Positions 18,827-29,594 of a stretch of DNA of 64,000 nucleotides are shown one piece after another. Within the stretch, counting starts at the first letter, position 1. Every line of letters starts with the position of its first letter. Origin of the DNA: Snodgrassella alvi (GTDB lineage Bacteria > Pseudomonadota > Gammaproteobacteria > Burkholderiales > Neisseriaceae); NCBI RefSeq assembly GCF_040741455.2, contig NZ_CP160328.2, positions 930,001-994,000 on the forward strand, read 5' to 3'. The notes below the pieces were generated by a model that was given only the letters and a program-made list of their open reading frames with translations, did not search any database and had not been told where the DNA came from. A program made the translations under genes and the position numbers.

Positions 18827-20071
18827 TTAAAAATTGTTTTTAAACCAAGCTTGTAATTTGGAAAGCCATGACTCTTTCGGTTCGGCAGCAGTGGCAACAG
18901 GCAGGTCATTTTTACTGTCATCTTCACATGCTGCCTGCAATAGGCCAATTGCGGTGGCATAACGCGGGTTGCGAATCCGCTCGGATACACCGCCCATTTC
19001 CTGTGGAACGCCAATACGCGCCGGCAGATTGAATACATCTTCAGCCAGCTCTACCATGCCGGGTAATAATGACGCACCACCAGTTAAAACCACACCGGAC
19101 GTGAGCACATCTTCCGGAAAGCCAGAACGACGTAATTCATTTAATGTCAGCTCCAGAATTTCTTCCACACGCGGACCAATAACACTGGCCAATGTCCGGC
19201 GTGAAATCTGACGTGGATTGCGATCTCCAACGCTGGGCACTTCAATCATGTCATCCAGTCCATCCATTGTAGCCAGCGCTACGCCATGGTTGATTTTGAT
19301 GTATTCAGCAGCACTGTGCGGTGTGCGTAATGCCTGAGCCAAATCCTTGGTAATCAAGTCTCCCGCAACAGGAATGACAGCTGTATGCCGGATAGCTCCG
19401 TTGGTGTAAACAGCAATATCAGTGGTACCTCCACCGATATCAATTACACAGACGCCAAGATCCTTTTCATCTTCAGTCAACACCGCTTGTCCGCTCGCCA
19501 ACGGCTGAAGAATCATTTTGCTGATTTGCAAACCGCAACGATTGACGCATTTCTGAATATTCTGCATGGCAGTGACTGCACCGGTGATAATGTGAATGCG
19601 TGTATCCAGACGCACGCCACTCATACCGATCGGTTCGCGTACACCGGGCTGATTATCAATAATAAATTCCTGTACCACTGTATGCAGAATATCGTGGTCA
19701 GGCGGAATATTCACTGCTTTAGCGGTTTCAATCGCACGGTCGATATCGGCCTGACTAACTTCACCATCCTTGATTTTTACCACACCCTGCGAATTGAAAC
19801 TACGGATATGATTGCCCGCAATGCCGGTGGTAACGCTTTCTACCGGTACATCAGCCATCATCTGTGCTTCTTCCATGGCCTGCTTGATAGCCTGTGCTGT
19901 GGTTTCGATATTGGTCACCATCCCTGCCTTCAAACCGCGAGATGGCGCTTGTCCCAGACCAACAATGTGGATTTCGTTGTCTTCCTGTACTTCACCAATC
20001 AGGGCGATTACTTTTGACGTGCCGATATCCAACGCACTGATGTATTTTTTACCTTTAACCATGGTCATCAC
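18827..20071 (-). CDS. ftsA: FtsA cell-division protein
   Basis: A 414-residue actin-like ATPase that tethers FtsZ to the inner membrane. Actin-fold motifs are visible: SALDIGTSKVIALIG (about 12-26), VCVIDIGGGTTDIAVY (about 209-224) and VVLTGGASLLPGM (about 333-345). The C-terminus ends in an amphipathic helix (SWLSKLQAWFKNNF) suited to membrane binding. It follows ftsQ by 33 bases, the standard dcw order. Confidence 0.97.
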   Translation of the reverse strand: MMTMVKGKKYISALDIGTSKVIALIGEVQEDNEIHIVGLGQAPSRGLKAGMVTNIETTAQAIKQAMEEAQMMADVPVESVTTGIAGNHIRSFNSQGVVKIKDGEVSQADIDRAIETAKAVNIPPDHDILHTVVQEFIIDNQPGVREPIGMSGVRLDTRIHIITGAVTAMQNIQKCVNRCGLQISKMILQPLASGQAVLTEDEKDLGVCVIDIGGGTTDIAVYTNGAIRHTAVIPVAGDLITKDLAQALRTPHSAAEYIKINHGVALATMDGLDDMIEVPSVGDRNPRQISRRTLASVIGPRVEEILELTLNELRRSGFPEDVLTSGVVLTGGASLLPGMVELAEDVFNLPARIGVPQEMGGVSERIRNPRYATAIGLLQAACEDDSKNDLPVATAAEPKESWLSKLQAWFKNNF

Positions 20072-20104
20072 TTTAAATTCAAATTATCAATCGGTCTGTC
20101 CGGA

Positions 20105-20884
20105 TCAATCCAACTGTGCATCCTGCTGATCCATTGTTGCAGCATCTTCTGAGAAATTATCGTCAGCAGAAGCTGATACAGCTTTGTTTTTATAACGTAT
20201 TGCAAAACCATCTGGATAGCGCAAATCCACATAGTCAATAGCAGCGGCCTGATTGTGCAATACCTGAGGCCATGCCCAGACAAAATGCGACAGACGCTGC
20301 TCTACTTTTTCCCGACCCAGTCGCAGTGTCATACCATTAGTCAGTTTCAACTGCCAGGCAGAACGGTCACTCAGCTGTAATTGCTGAATATGCAAGCCGG
20401 TTGGTTGTAACAAACTTTCGAATGTTAGCAAATGTACAGTCATGTAGCGAGCGGAACTGTTGGTTCCAGTAAATAATGGCAACTGTTGCTGACTGGTTGC
20501 AGTAAATATTTGTCCATCGTTGTCCACCAGTTGCTGAGCATTCCAACGTGCCACAGGTACCCGCTCTTTAATCTCCAGCTGTACAGTATCAGGCCATATT
20601 CGCTTTACCTGAACTTTGGCGACCCATGGCAGTTTAGCTAAAGCCGCCTGTGCAGCACTAACATTCACGGTAAAAATATTACCACGCAAATACTGCTTAC
20701 TGATTTCTTCAATTTCGGAAGACTGCAAATTTTTCAACGGCTGTAACACTTTTATTTGCCGTACAGGAAAGTAAGGTGAGTGAACCAGCCACGTTCCGCC
20801 TGCACCCAGCAGACAGAACAATACACAAACATATAACCAGCGATAAAGCCGTTTTAAGGCCTGCGCATTATCCCAAAGTCGCAT
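20105..20884 (-). CDS. ftsQ: FtsQ cell-division protein
   Basis: A 259-residue bitopic inner-membrane protein of the FtsQBL subcomplex. A short cytosolic N-terminus, one membrane helix (about 16-34), a POTRA domain (about 40-110, PVRQIKVLQPLKNLQSSEIE at its start) and the FtsQ beta domain follow; family residues include LPWVAKVQVKRIWPDTVQLE. The C-terminal 35 residues are Asp/Ala-rich. Its start overlaps the ddl stop by 17 bases. Confidence 0.93.
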   Translation of the reverse strand: MRLWDNAQALKRLYRWLYVCVLFCLLGAGGTWLVHSPYFPVRQIKVLQPLKNLQSSEIEEISKQYLRGNIFTVNVSAAQAALAKLPWVAKVQVKRIWPDTVQLEIKERVPVARWNAQQLVDNDGQIFTATSQQQLPLFTGTNSSARYMTVHLLTFESLLQPTGLHIQQLQLSDRSAWQLKLTNGMTLRLGREKVEQRLSHFVWAWPQVLHNQAAAIDYVDLRYPDGFAIRYKNKAVSASADDNFSEDAATMDQQDAQLD

Positions 20885-21779
20885 GACTTAAAATTTCAAC
20901 ACACAAATCTTCAAAACTCAAGCCAATTTCACGTGCCGCTTTAGGCACCAGACTGTGACCTGTCATGCCTGGCACAGTATTGACTTCCAGAATATAAATC
21001 GTTCCGTCTGCATCACGGAGAAAATCTACTCTTCCCCAGCCGCGCCCCCCCAGAGCTTTAAATGCCCGGGCTGTCAGATCCCGCATGTGCTGCTCATCTG
21101 GGGGTGTCAGATCTGCGGGACATAAATAAACGGTATCATCACGGTGGTATTTGGCCTCATAATCATAAAAGTCAGTTGCCGGAAGAATACGTATACTGGG
21201 CAACACCTCCTCACCCAAAATAGCACAGGTATATTCTCCACCCTCAATAGCACGTTCTGCCAGAATTTCACCGTGATATTGTTTCAGCTCCTGATAAGCC
21301 TTAGCCAGTTCACCCGTCTGTCTGATTTTCATCACACCTACACTACTGCCTTCTGCTGCCGGTTTAACAAACAGAGGCAAACCCAGTTTTGCTTCTACAT
21401 CAGCAAAATCACTATCGTCATGTAATACAATAAAGGGTACACAGGGTAAACCAACACCCTGCCAGATAAGACGGCTGCGAAATTTGTCCATACCTATAGC
21501 ACTAGCAGCTACGCCGCAACCCGTATACGGTATACCCAAGGCTTCTAGTGCGCCTTGCACCACACCGTCTTCCCCAAAGGAACCATGCAAAATATTGAAA
21601 GCATGTTTAAATTTTTCACTGACCAAGTCAGACAAGGGTCGCTCAGCTGGGTCAAAAGCATGTGCATCCATACCTCGGCTTTTGAGCGCTGTTAAAATTG
21701 CCGCGCCACTGGCCAGTGACACCTCACGTTCACTGGAGAAGCCACCCATCAGTACGGCGACTTTGCCAAAATTATTCAT
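20868..21779 (-). CDS. ddl: D-alanine--D-alanine ligase
   Basis: A 303-residue ATP-grasp enzyme that makes D-Ala-D-Ala for the peptidoglycan stem peptide. Motifs: VLMGGFSSEREVSLASG (about 9-25), ILHGSFGEDGVVQG (about 63-76), KPAAEGSSVGV for ATP and serine loop, GGRGWGRVDFLRD and the metal-binding EVNTVPGMTGHSL (about 270-282). It lies between murC and ftsQ, corresponding to ddlB of other dcw clusters. Confidence 0.97.
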   Translation of the reverse strand: MNNFGKVAVLMGGFSSEREVSLASGAAILTALKSRGMDAHAFDPAERPLSDLVSEKFKHAFNILHGSFGEDGVVQGALEALGIPYTGCGVAASAIGMDKFRSRLIWQGVGLPCVPFIVLHDDSDFADVEAKLGLPLFVKPAAEGSSVGVMKIRQTGELAKAYQELKQYHGEILAERAIEGGEYTCAILGEEVLPSIRILPATDFYDYEAKYHRDDTVYLCPADLTPPDEQHMRDLTARAFKALGGRGWGRVDFLRDADGTIYILEVNTVPGMTGHSLVPKAAREIGLSFEDLCVEILSHATLG

Positions 21780-21845
21780 TACTTTATTTTTTCCTGTATT
21801 TCTTTCAATTACTACTATTCTTGCACACGATATAGATTGCCATAC

Positions 21846-23258
21846 CTAAATAGCTGCGGCCATTTCTGTAATCATGGCTGGTACTTTATTGATACTACCA
21901 GCACCCATATTGAGCAAAACATCACCATCTTGCAACACATTTAATAAAGTGGGTGCCATTTCATCCACGTTTGCTACATAAATCGGTTCAACTTTGCCTA
22001 AAACCCGAATAGCTCGCATTAAAGCTTTACTGTCTGCGGCCACAATTGGATCCTCACCTGCTGCGTATACTTCCGTTAACACTACGCCATCAGCTTTAGT
22101 CAATACCTGTACAAAATCTTCAAAAAGGTCACGGGTTCGGGTATAGCGATGCGGCTGAAAAGCCACTACCAGCCGGCGGTCTGGATAGGCACCACGCGCC
22201 GCAGCAATAGTAGCAGACATTTCCACCGGATGATGTCCATAATCATCAATAAGTAATGCTTTACCGCCATCCGGCAAAGAAATATCACCGTATTGCTGAA
22301 AACGGCGACCAACACCGGCAAAGCTTTCTAGCCCAATCTGTATTGCGGAAACAGAAACACCGATTTCCAGTGCTACACCGATTACAGCAAGTGCATTTAA
22401 AACATTATGCTGTCCCGGCATATTGACCGTTACACTAAATGGATTAATACCTTTTTTGCGCGTATGAACATCAAAACGCATCTGCGCACCGCAGGCTTCT
22501 ATATTGCTAGCATATAAATCGGCACTGTCATCCAGTCCGTAAGTAACAAAGGGTTTCTGAATCAGCGGCAATATCTGACGCACATGTTCACTGTCAATAC
22601 ATAAGAAGGCTTTGCCGTAAAATGGCATTCGATGCACAAAGTCAACAAAGGCCTGATGCAGTTTTTCAACATCATGGTCATAAGTATCCATGTGATCAGT
22701 ATCAATATTGGTCACAACTGTGAATAGAGGAGTCAGATATAGAAAAGATGCGTCGGATTCATCAGCTTCAGCAACAATATATTCCCCTTTACCCAGCTTG
22801 GCATTGCTGCCGGCAGCAGTTAAGCGTCCGCCGATAACGAAAGTCGGATCCAGTCCGGCAGCGGCGAGCACAGAAGCAGTTAGGCTGGTAGTTGTCGTTT
22901 TTCCATGTGTACCGGCAATCGCAATACCCCGTCCAAAACGCATGATTTCAGCCAACATCATGGCACGAGGGATAACCGGAATTTTTTGTTCCAGTGCAGC
23001 CACCACTTCCGGATTGTCTTTCTTTACCGCGGTTGAGGTCACAACCACATCAGCACCACAAATATTATCTGCACTGTGACCACAGCTAATCTGCACGCCG
23101 ATAGCACGCAAATGTTGAGTAGCGGCATTATCAGCTAAATCAGAACCACTAATCTGATAGCCTTCATTATGTAAAACTTCAGCAATACCGCACATACCCG
23201 TACCACCGATACCCACAAAATGTATGTGACGGATCCGGTCTTTCATATTTTCTTTCAT
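21846..23258 (-). CDS. murC: MurC UDP-N-acetylmuramate--L-alanine ligase
   Basis: The first amino-acid-adding Mur ligase, joining L-Ala to UDP-MurNAc in the cytosol. The 470 residues carry the UDP-binding [21 protein letters not shown] at the N-terminus, the P-loop [11 protein letters not shown] (about 114-124), [11 protein letters not shown] and [10 protein letters not shown] (about 343-352). Sequence is very close to the Neisseria enzyme, which begins where the second in-frame ATG (23246) falls, so the true start may be 12 bases shorter than given. Confidence 0.97.
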   Translation of the reverse strand: MKENMKDRIRHIHFVGIGGTGMCGIAEVLHNEGYQISGSDLADNAATQHLRAIGVQISCGHSADNICGADVVVTSTAVKKDNPEVVAALEQKIPVIPRAMMLAEIMRFGRGIAIAGTHGKTTTTSLTASVLAAAGLDPTFVIGGRLTAAGSNAKLGKGEYIVAEADESDASFLYLTPLFTVVTNIDTDHMDTYDHDVEKLHQAFVDFVHRMPFYGKAFLCIDSEHVRQILPLIQKPFVTYGLDDSADLYASNIEACGAQMRFDVHTRKKGINPFSVTVNMPGQHNVLNALAVIGVALEIGVSVSAIQIGLESFAGVGRRFQQYGDISLPDGGKALLIDDYGHHPVEMSATIAAARGAYPDRRLVVAFQPHRYTRTRDLFEDFVQVLTKADGVVLTEVYAAGEDPIVAADSKALMRAIRVLGKVEPIYVANVDEMAPTLLNVLQDGDVLLNMGAGSINKVPAMITEMAAAI

Positions 23259-23323
23259 ACTATATTTACTTTTCCGGCCGGCTCAGGCTATACAACATCT
23301 TCCGGCCATTCTTTAATCATTGT

Positions 23324-24391
23324 TCAAAGCACACTAGCCACTGCCGCCGCTGCGACCTTAGCCGCACTATCCGGCTGAGTCAATGCCCGAGCTTTCTCTG
23401 CCATCTGCAAACATTGTTCGCGTGATAAATCAGCCAGTACTGTTTGCAGGGACTGAGCATTTAGGCTAGTTTGAGGCATTAGCACGGCCGCGCCATCCTT
23501 AACCATATACTGTGCATTAGCAGTCTGATGGTCGTCAACGGCATGCGGATAAGGCACCAAAATCGCGCCTAAGCCAGCAGCGGTTAGTTCAGCTATAGTC
23601 AGTGCACCAGCACGGCATATCACTAGATCAGCTTCACGGTATGCAGAAACCATATCGGTGATAAATTCCACACATTCTGCTTTAACACCATATTCATCAT
23701 ATTGATGCTGTAACTGTGTTAATTTATTGCGTCCAGACTGATGCAGCAGATTCGGACGTTGCGATTCCGGCAATAAAGCCATAGCCTGTGGCACAACTTT
23801 ATTTAATATATCGGCTCCCAGACTACCGCCCACCACCAAAATATTCAGCACGCCCTGCCTACCAGCAAAGCGTTGAGCTGGAGGGGTTAATGCTGCAATA
23901 TCTGCTCGAACAGGATTACCCACCAGCCCGTTTTGGTTGGTAAAAACCTGCGGGAATGCATACATCACCTGACTGGCAAAATGAGACAGTACTTTATTAG
24001 ATAAACCGGCAATAGCATTTTGCTCATGTACAATCAACGGCAAGCCGCATAATCTGGCCGCGATGCCGCCGGGAAAAGTGACAAATCCCCCAAAACCGAT
24101 AACCGCATCAACATTGTACCGACGGATAATTCTCCGTGCGGCATCAATGGTTTTTACTAAAGTAAACGGCAACAGTAATTTTCGTTTTATTCCGTTACCG
24201 CGAATGCCTTTTATAGAGAGAGTTTCCAACGGAATGTTGTATTGTGGTACCAGACGCGTTTCCATTGCACCTTCACTACCTAGCCAGACGATACGGTGTC
24301 CCTGCGCCTGCAACTCCTGAGCAACAGCAAGTGCAGGAAATATATGCCCGCCTGTACCGCCTGCCATAACCATAAAGGTTTTTACATTCAT
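23324..24391 (-). CDS. murG: MurG lipid II synthase (UDP-GlcNAc transferase)
   Basis: MurG adds GlcNAc to lipid I on the inner face of the cytoplasmic membrane, giving lipid II. The 355-residue GT28 protein has the glycine loop GGTGGHIFPALAVAQEL (about 11-27), GFGGFVTFPGGIAARL, VVGGSLGADILNKVVP and the nucleotide-sugar site ICRAGALTIAELTAAGLGAI (about 258-277). It lies between ftsW and murC. Confidence 0.97.
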   Translation of the reverse strand: MNVKTFMVMAGGTGGHIFPALAVAQELQAQGHRIVWLGSEGAMETRLVPQYNIPLETLSIKGIRGNGIKRKLLLPFTLVKTIDAARRIIRRYNVDAVIGFGGFVTFPGGIAARLCGLPLIVHEQNAIAGLSNKVLSHFASQVMYAFPQVFTNQNGLVGNPVRADIAALTPPAQRFAGRQGVLNILVVGGSLGADILNKVVPQAMALLPESQRPNLLHQSGRNKLTQLQHQYDEYGVKAECVEFITDMVSAYREADLVICRAGALTIAELTAAGLGAILVPYPHAVDDHQTANAQYMVKDGAAVLMPQTSLNAQSLQTVLADLSREQCLQMAEKARALTQPDSAAKVAAAAVASVL

Positions 24392-24427
24392 TGAATATCC
24401 GCTTTACTCATTATGTTTGAGGATAAA

Positions 24428-25582
24428 TTAAACTTTAAAACCACGCATGACCCGTCGGTTTTCATAATCAACTCGTAATAGCAAGCCCACGCAAATAAGA
24501 ATAATCATCACCGCAGAACCACCATAGGAAAGCAAAGGCAAAGTTAAGCCTTTAGTTGGTAGAAGTCCAATATTGACACCAATATTAAAAAAGCTCTGGA
24601 TACCCAACCAAATACCAATACCTTTGGCAACAAATGAACCATAAAACAGCTCTAGATCACGTGCCTGCTTGCCAATTGAAAAAGCTCTGATCACTAACCA
24701 AATATAACAAAACATTAGTACCAGAATACCAGCAAAACCGAATTCTTCTCCAATTACCGCGAGAATAAAGTCGGTATGAGCTTCAGGTAAATAAAAACGT
24801 TTTTCCAAACTGGCGCCAAGCCCGACGCCAAACCAGCCACCACGACCGATGGCCATTAATGAATGGGTCAACTGATAGCCTTTACCAAGCGGATCAGCCC
24901 ACGGGTCAAGAAAACCGGCCACGCGCGCCATACGGTAAGGTTCAAACAGTACCAGCAAAATCATGGCCAGCAAACCGAAACCAACAACCGCCATAAACCA
25001 ACGAAAAGGTAAACCAGCCAGAAACAGCAGGCCGACAGCAATAACGGATACCACAACAAATGATCCAAAATCGGGCTCCAGCATAATCAGCCCAAGACCA
25101 AGACCGACCGGAATACCAGCAAACCAAACCTTTTTAAATTCTTTTAATATTTCTGCTCGGCGGGTAAAGAAACTAGACAGATACAGAATAATAGCCAGCT
25201 TGAACACTTCTGTAGGCTGAATATTGACCATACCTACATTAATCCAGCGGCGGGCACCGTTAATTTCACGCCCCATCACTAGTACCAATATCAACAACAG
25301 AATACTGAGCAGTAATACTAGTGGTGTAAGTTTTTTCCATGTACGTAGTGGAATACGCGCGGCAATACAACCAAGCAGCCCGCCGCACAGCAGAAAAACT
25401 GCCTGACGTACTAGATAAAAATAAGTACTGCCGCCATCATGTCTTGCATAAGCAATAGAAGCCGAATAGACCATAATCAGGCTAAAACTGGCCATCAGCA
25501 CCACCATCCACAGCAGTGACTGGTCGAATGTATCGCCGCGGCGTAATAATTTACGGTCGAGCAAACGTGATTCGGTAATCAT
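24428..25582 (-). CDS. ftsW: FtsW septal peptidoglycan polymerase (SEDS family)
   Basis: A 384-residue polytopic SEDS glycosyltransferase that polymerises lipid II at the septum with FtsI. Nine to ten membrane helices are visible, with the family stretches [20 protein letters not shown] (about 109-128), [28 protein letters not shown] and [17 protein letters not shown] (about 343-359). It starts within the last 4 bases of murD, suggesting coupled translation. Confidence 0.96.
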   Translation of the reverse strand: MITESRLLDRKLLRRGDTFDQSLLWMVVLMASFSLIMVYSASIAYARHDGGSTYFYLVRQAVFLLCGGLLGCIAARIPLRTWKKLTPLVLLLSILLLILVLVMGREINGARRWINVGMVNIQPTEVFKLAIILYLSSFFTRRAEILKEFKKVWFAGIPVGLGLGLIMLEPDFGSFVVVSVIAVGLLFLAGLPFRWFMAVVGFGLLAMILLVLFEPYRMARVAGFLDPWADPLGKGYQLTHSLMAIGRGGWFGVGLGASLEKRFYLPEAHTDFILAVIGEEFGFAGILVLMFCYIWLVIRAFSIGKQARDLELFYGSFVAKGIGIWLGIQSFFNIGVNIGLLPTKGLTLPLLSYGGSAVMIILICVGLLLRVDYENRRVMRGFKV

Positions 25583-26928
25583 GCTTGGCTACCCTGCAAC
25601 TGTCGCACACTGGCAATAAATACTTCACTACGGTGCGCATATCCTTTAAACATATCATAACTGGCACATGCCGGACTCAGTAGCACGATATCACCCGCTT
25701 TAGCCAGTGCAAAGGCACGCTGAGTAGCCTGAGGTAAATCATCACAATATTCTACCGGATAATTTTCTCCATCCAGAACAGATCCTAGCTGCTGTGCATC
25801 TACGCCAATCAGCAGAACTGCCCGAGCCTTATCACGTAAAGCTGTTTGCAACGGCGAAAAATCCTGTCCCTTCCCTTGTCCGCCCGCTATCAACACGATT
25901 GGTTTATCCAGCCCAAACAGTGCTGCACAAGTTGCACCGACATTGGTTCCTTTTGAATCATCAATAAATGTGACACCATTGACTTCAGCCACCTTTTCAA
26001 CCCGATGCGGCAACCCCTTGAAATCACCAACATGGCCCAGCAGTTGCGCTCGCGATAAACCTATGGCTTCACATAAAGCAAACGCAGCCAGCACATTGGC
26101 AGCGTTATGTTTGCCTTGCAGAGGTAGTGCATCAAAGGATAGTAAAGCTTCATTACCAGCAGAGAGAACACCTTGATTCAGCCAGTAGTCGGTATTTTTT
26201 TGTAAAGAAAACCATTTCATATTATGTTCGTGGCGCAGCATGGCACAACAGAATGTGTCATCAGCATTCAATACCTGAATGGCATGACCACGAAAAATCC
26301 GGTCTTTACTGTGTGCATAATCAAGTAAATCATCATAGCGATTCAAATGATCTTCAGACACATTCAGCACTGTAGCCACAGTGGCATTGAGACACGGAGT
26401 GGTTTCCAGCTGAAAACTGGAAAGTTCCAGCACCCACACATCGGCGGTTTTACCGTCGCGTGCTAGATAAGCTTCAAGAACCGGTGTGCCTATATTGCCT
26501 GCAACAACGGTATCCAGACCACACTTTTCACATAAAAATCCTACCAGACTGGTGGTAGTGGTTTTGCCATTTGATCCGGTAATTGCAATTACTTTGCTAC
26601 CGCTACCAGCCAGTAGTTCAGCTAAAATAGCTACATCACCAACTACTTGTCCACCAGCACGTTTAAAAGCAACAATTGCTGCATCACGTTGACTTATACC
26701 TGGGCTTAACGCCAGCACATCAAAATGATGCTGATTCAACACTGCCGCCAATTCACCCGTATGAATGTCAACCTGATAATGATTGAGAACTGACTGACGC
26801 GTTGCTTCATCCAACTGCATATCATATGCGGCCACTTTAGCGCCAGCTTGAGTCAAAAATGCCAGCATTGAAACACCGGTACGTCCCAACCCTGCAACCA
26901 AAACTTTTTTATCACGCCAGTCAGTCAT
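25579..26928 (-). CDS. murD: MurD UDP-MurNAc-L-Ala--D-glutamate ligase
   Basis: The second Mur ligase, adding D-Glu. The 449 residues show [17 protein letters not shown] at the N-terminus, the P-loop [15 protein letters not shown] (about 115-129), [20 protein letters not shown] and [11 protein letters not shown] (about 322-332). It sits between mraY and ftsW, as in Neisseria, and overlaps ftsW by 4 bases. Confidence 0.97.
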   Translation of the reverse strand: MTDWRDKKVLVAGLGRTGVSMLAFLTQAGAKVAAYDMQLDEATRQSVLNHYQVDIHTGELAAVLNQHHFDVLALSPGISQRDAAIVAFKRAGGQVVGDVAILAELLAGSGSKVIAITGSNGKTTTTSLVGFLCEKCGLDTVVAGNIGTPVLEAYLARDGKTADVWVLELSSFQLETTPCLNATVATVLNVSEDHLNRYDDLLDYAHSKDRIFRGHAIQVLNADDTFCCAMLRHEHNMKWFSLQKNTDYWLNQGVLSAGNEALLSFDALPLQGKHNAANVLAAFALCEAIGLSRAQLLGHVGDFKGLPHRVEKVAEVNGVTFIDDSKGTNVGATCAALFGLDKPIVLIAGGQGKGQDFSPLQTALRDKARAVLLIGVDAQQLGSVLDGENYPVEYCDDLPQATQRAFALAKAGDIVLLSPACASYDMFKGYAHRSEVFIASVRQLQGSQA

Positions 26929-26992
26929 GGCTTAGTCCTACATTTATTTTTCAGTTACACATTCAAGGCCTGAAACTAATATTTTAAGGCCA

Positions 26993-28078
26993 TTACCGTA
27001 TTTTCAGAGAAGAAAGTCCCACCAGCACCAAAATCATGGTGATAATCCAGAAACGTACTACTACCTGCGTCTCTTTCCAGCCTTTCTGCTCAAAATGATG
27101 GTGAATCGGTGCCATCAGAAAAATACGTTTACGCCGTAATTTATATGAACCTACCTGTAGCATCACTGACAAAGCTTCTACAACAAATAAGCCGCCCATA
27201 ATCACCAGCACAATTTCCTGACGCACTATCACCGCTATCGTACCCAAGGCGGCACCCAGAGCCAATGCACCGACATCTCCCATAAATACCTGTGCTGGAT
27301 AAGCATTAAACCATAGGAAACCCAGACACGAACCACAAATGGCTGCACCAAATATCATGACTTCATTGGCGCCGGGCACATGAGGCAACTGCAAATAATG
27401 TGCAAATTCTGCATGTCCACTCACATAGGCAAAAATAGACAAGCCCGCAGCCACCAGCACTACTGGAAAAGCCGCCAACCCATCCAAACCATCCGTCAAA
27501 TTAACCGCATTGGATGTGCCAACAATCACAAAGTAAGTCAGCACCACAAAGCCTATACCACCTAAAGGATAAGCAATTTCCTTGAAAAACGGCACAATAA
27601 ACGTAGTTGTTGAACTTAAATGCGCAGCATAAAACAGCACCACTCCAGCAATTAGCGCTACGGTAGATTGCCATATCATCTTGAATTTGGCCGATACACC
27701 ATGCGGGTCTTTGTAAACGACCTTTTTCCAGTCATCATAAAAGCCCAGCGCTCCGGTACTGAGCATTACTAGCAACAGCACCCAAATATAAGGATTAGCC
27801 AGATTGGCCCATAATAATGTTGTAACCGTAATTGCCAATAAAATCAGCGTTCCGCCCATTGTGGGAGTACCGCTTTTAATTAGATGGGTTTTGGGTCCAT
27901 CATCTCGAACGGCCTGTCCGACCTTGAGTTGAGTTAATTTGCGGATCATCCATGGCCCAAATGCAAGACTTAGTCCCATAGACGTAAGCGCAGCCATTAC
28001 AGCACGGAAAGTAGTGTATTGAAATAAATGAAAACCACTTATCCAATAATGAAAAAGTTCAGCTAACCACAAAAGCAT
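26993..28078 (-). CDS. mraY: MraY phospho-MurNAc-pentapeptide translocase
   Basis: A 361-residue polytopic enzyme that transfers phospho-MurNAc-pentapeptide to undecaprenyl phosphate, giving lipid I. About ten membrane helices surround the catalytic stretches [17 protein letters not shown] (Asp pair about 114-115), [13 protein letters not shown] (about 193-205), [15 protein letters not shown] and the C-terminal [11 protein letters not shown] (about 324-334). A 137-base gap precedes it after murF; it contains short inverted segments but no gene. Confidence 0.97.
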   Translation of the reverse strand: MLLWLAELFHYWISGFHLFQYTTFRAVMAALTSMGLSLAFGPWMIRKLTQLKVGQAVRDDGPKTHLIKSGTPTMGGTLILLAITVTTLLWANLANPYIWVLLLVMLSTGALGFYDDWKKVVYKDPHGVSAKFKMIWQSTVALIAGVVLFYAAHLSSTTTFIVPFFKEIAYPLGGIGFVVLTYFVIVGTSNAVNLTDGLDGLAAFPVVLVAAGLSIFAYVSGHAEFAHYLQLPHVPGANEVMIFGAAICGSCLGFLWFNAYPAQVFMGDVGALALGAALGTIAVIVRQEIVLVIMGGLFVVEALSVMLQVGSYKLRRKRIFLMAPIHHHFEQKGWKETQVVVRFWIITMILVLVGLSSLKIR

Positions 28079-28215
28079 GGTTGTTTTTCCTTGCCACAGC
28101 TCAGGCCATGACGGTTAATCAAATAATCACTGCTGACGGAAATAATTGTTCCGACAACCTAAACCGGTAACGAAAGCATCAAACAATCAAACCGGCAATC
28201 AATGGTTACCGCATT

Positions 28216-29574
28216 TTATTCTTGCGTTAAAGCCGCAACCACATCTTCCATGTGCATAAAACGTGAACCTTTCACCAGAATAGTCGCCGTTTGCTGATCC
28301 CAGGCGCGTAAATCCTCAATAAGCCGGTTTCTGTCCTGATAAAACGCTTCTTTAGCGCCATAAGCTTCGGCAGCATATTGGCTGTTATCACCGATAAAAA
28401 ACGCAGCCTCAATACCTCGTTCACGCATGTAGGCACCAACTTCAGCATGCAAAGCAGGAGCATTATTGCCAAGCTCACCGATGGCACCCATAACAATGAC
28501 CCGTGGTGCCGGAAAAGCCGCCAGTACATCAATCGCAGCCTTGAATGCATCAGGATTGGCATTATAAGTGTCATCAATAACCAGCGCACCATTCAAACTG
28601 TGCTTCTGCTGCAAGCGGCCTTTGGCATTTTGAAATGCATTCAGTCCATGCAAAGCTGACAAAGGTAAACCAGCTGCCAGCGCCATCGCGCAGGCAGCTA
28701 CAGCATTGTGTACCATATGCAATCCGGGCACGGGTATATTTATATGAGTCTCAACTTGCAGGCTGTGCAGGTCAAAAGCAATGCCTAATGGCTGCAAAAC
28801 AATATTTTCAGCATGCACATCACCCAGCTTTGTACCAAAGCGGACACATCTTTTACCATGCAAAGCTTTGATATAAACCTCAGACTGTCCGTCATCAGTC
28901 GGAACAAAGCCAATTCCATCAGCATTTAAACCTTGGTAGATTTCACTTTTAGCACATGCAATATCGGCCACATCTGCAAAACCGCAGCCAATGTGAGCAC
29001 GCAAAGCATTATTAACCAGAGCAAAATCTGGACGCGCCAAACCAGTTAAATAACTCAGTTCGCCAGCATGATTCATGCCCATCTCAATTACGGCGTAGCG
29101 ATGCTGCGGTTTTAATTGCAGCAATGTTAATGGCAACCCTATGTGGTTATTAAAATTACCAGCAGTTGCCAAAATCGCATCTTTACCCGCGTGGCAACGC
29201 AGAATAGTAGCCAGCATTTCCTTTACAGTAGTTTTGCCAGCCGAACCAGTCACACCGAAAACCTGCAATTGCGGATTAACAACCATACGCCATGCATGAG
29301 CCAGCTGGCCTAAAGCCTGTTGTGTATCGGCAACCACTAAACAACGTGCATTAGTCTTCCAGTCAGAGCAGCTGACAATGCACAACGCTGCTCCTTTTGC
29401 CAGCACTTCATCAATAAAATCATGGCCATCAAAATGTTCTCCCTGAATGGCCACAAACACATCACCCTGCTGAATCAGGCGGCTATCGATAATCACCCTA
29501 TTTACCGGCTGGTTATGGCTTGGTAATACCTGTCCAAAAGTCTGATAAATAAAATTTAGATCTAAATTCGACAT
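28216..29574 (-). CDS. murF: MurF UDP-MurNAc-tripeptide--D-alanyl-D-alanine ligase
   Basis: The last Mur ligase, adding D-Ala-D-Ala made by the ddl product encoded downstream. The 452 residues include an N-terminal Mur domain (IIDSRLIQQGDVFVAIQG, about 28-45), the P-loop GVTGSAGKTTVKEML (about 109-123), NFNNHIGLPLTLL, EMGMNHAGEL and DDTYNANPDAF (about 337-347). It follows murE by 20 bases. Confidence 0.96.
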   Translation of the reverse strand: MSNLDLNFIYQTFGQVLPSHNQPVNRVIIDSRLIQQGDVFVAIQGEHFDGHDFIDEVLAKGAALCIVSCSDWKTNARCLVVADTQQALGQLAHAWRMVVNPQLQVFGVTGSAGKTTVKEMLATILRCHAGKDAILATAGNFNNHIGLPLTLLQLKPQHRYAVIEMGMNHAGELSYLTGLARPDFALVNNALRAHIGCGFADVADIACAKSEIYQGLNADGIGFVPTDDGQSEVYIKALHGKRCVRFGTKLGDVHAENIVLQPLGIAFDLHSLQVETHINIPVPGLHMVHNAVAACAMALAAGLPLSALHGLNAFQNAKGRLQQKHSLNGALVIDDTYNANPDAFKAAIDVLAAFPAPRVIVMGAIGELGNNAPALHAEVGAYMRERGIEAAFFIGDNSQYAAEAYGAKEAFYQDRNRLIEDLRAWDQQTATILVKGSRFMHMEDVVAALTQE

Positions 29575-29594
29575 GTTATTTCTATATATGCATT

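Noticed and set aside
19385-20017. 210-codon plus-strand frame antisense to ftsA
   Set aside because: It is fully inside ftsA on the other strand, lacks a ribosome-binding site and has no recognisable domain; ftsA is unmistakable.
28079-28215. Gap between murF and mraY considered as a small gene (Neisseria have extra dca genes in this cluster)
   Set aside because: Only 137 bases, no frame with a ribosome-binding site on the minus strand; short inverted words are weak.
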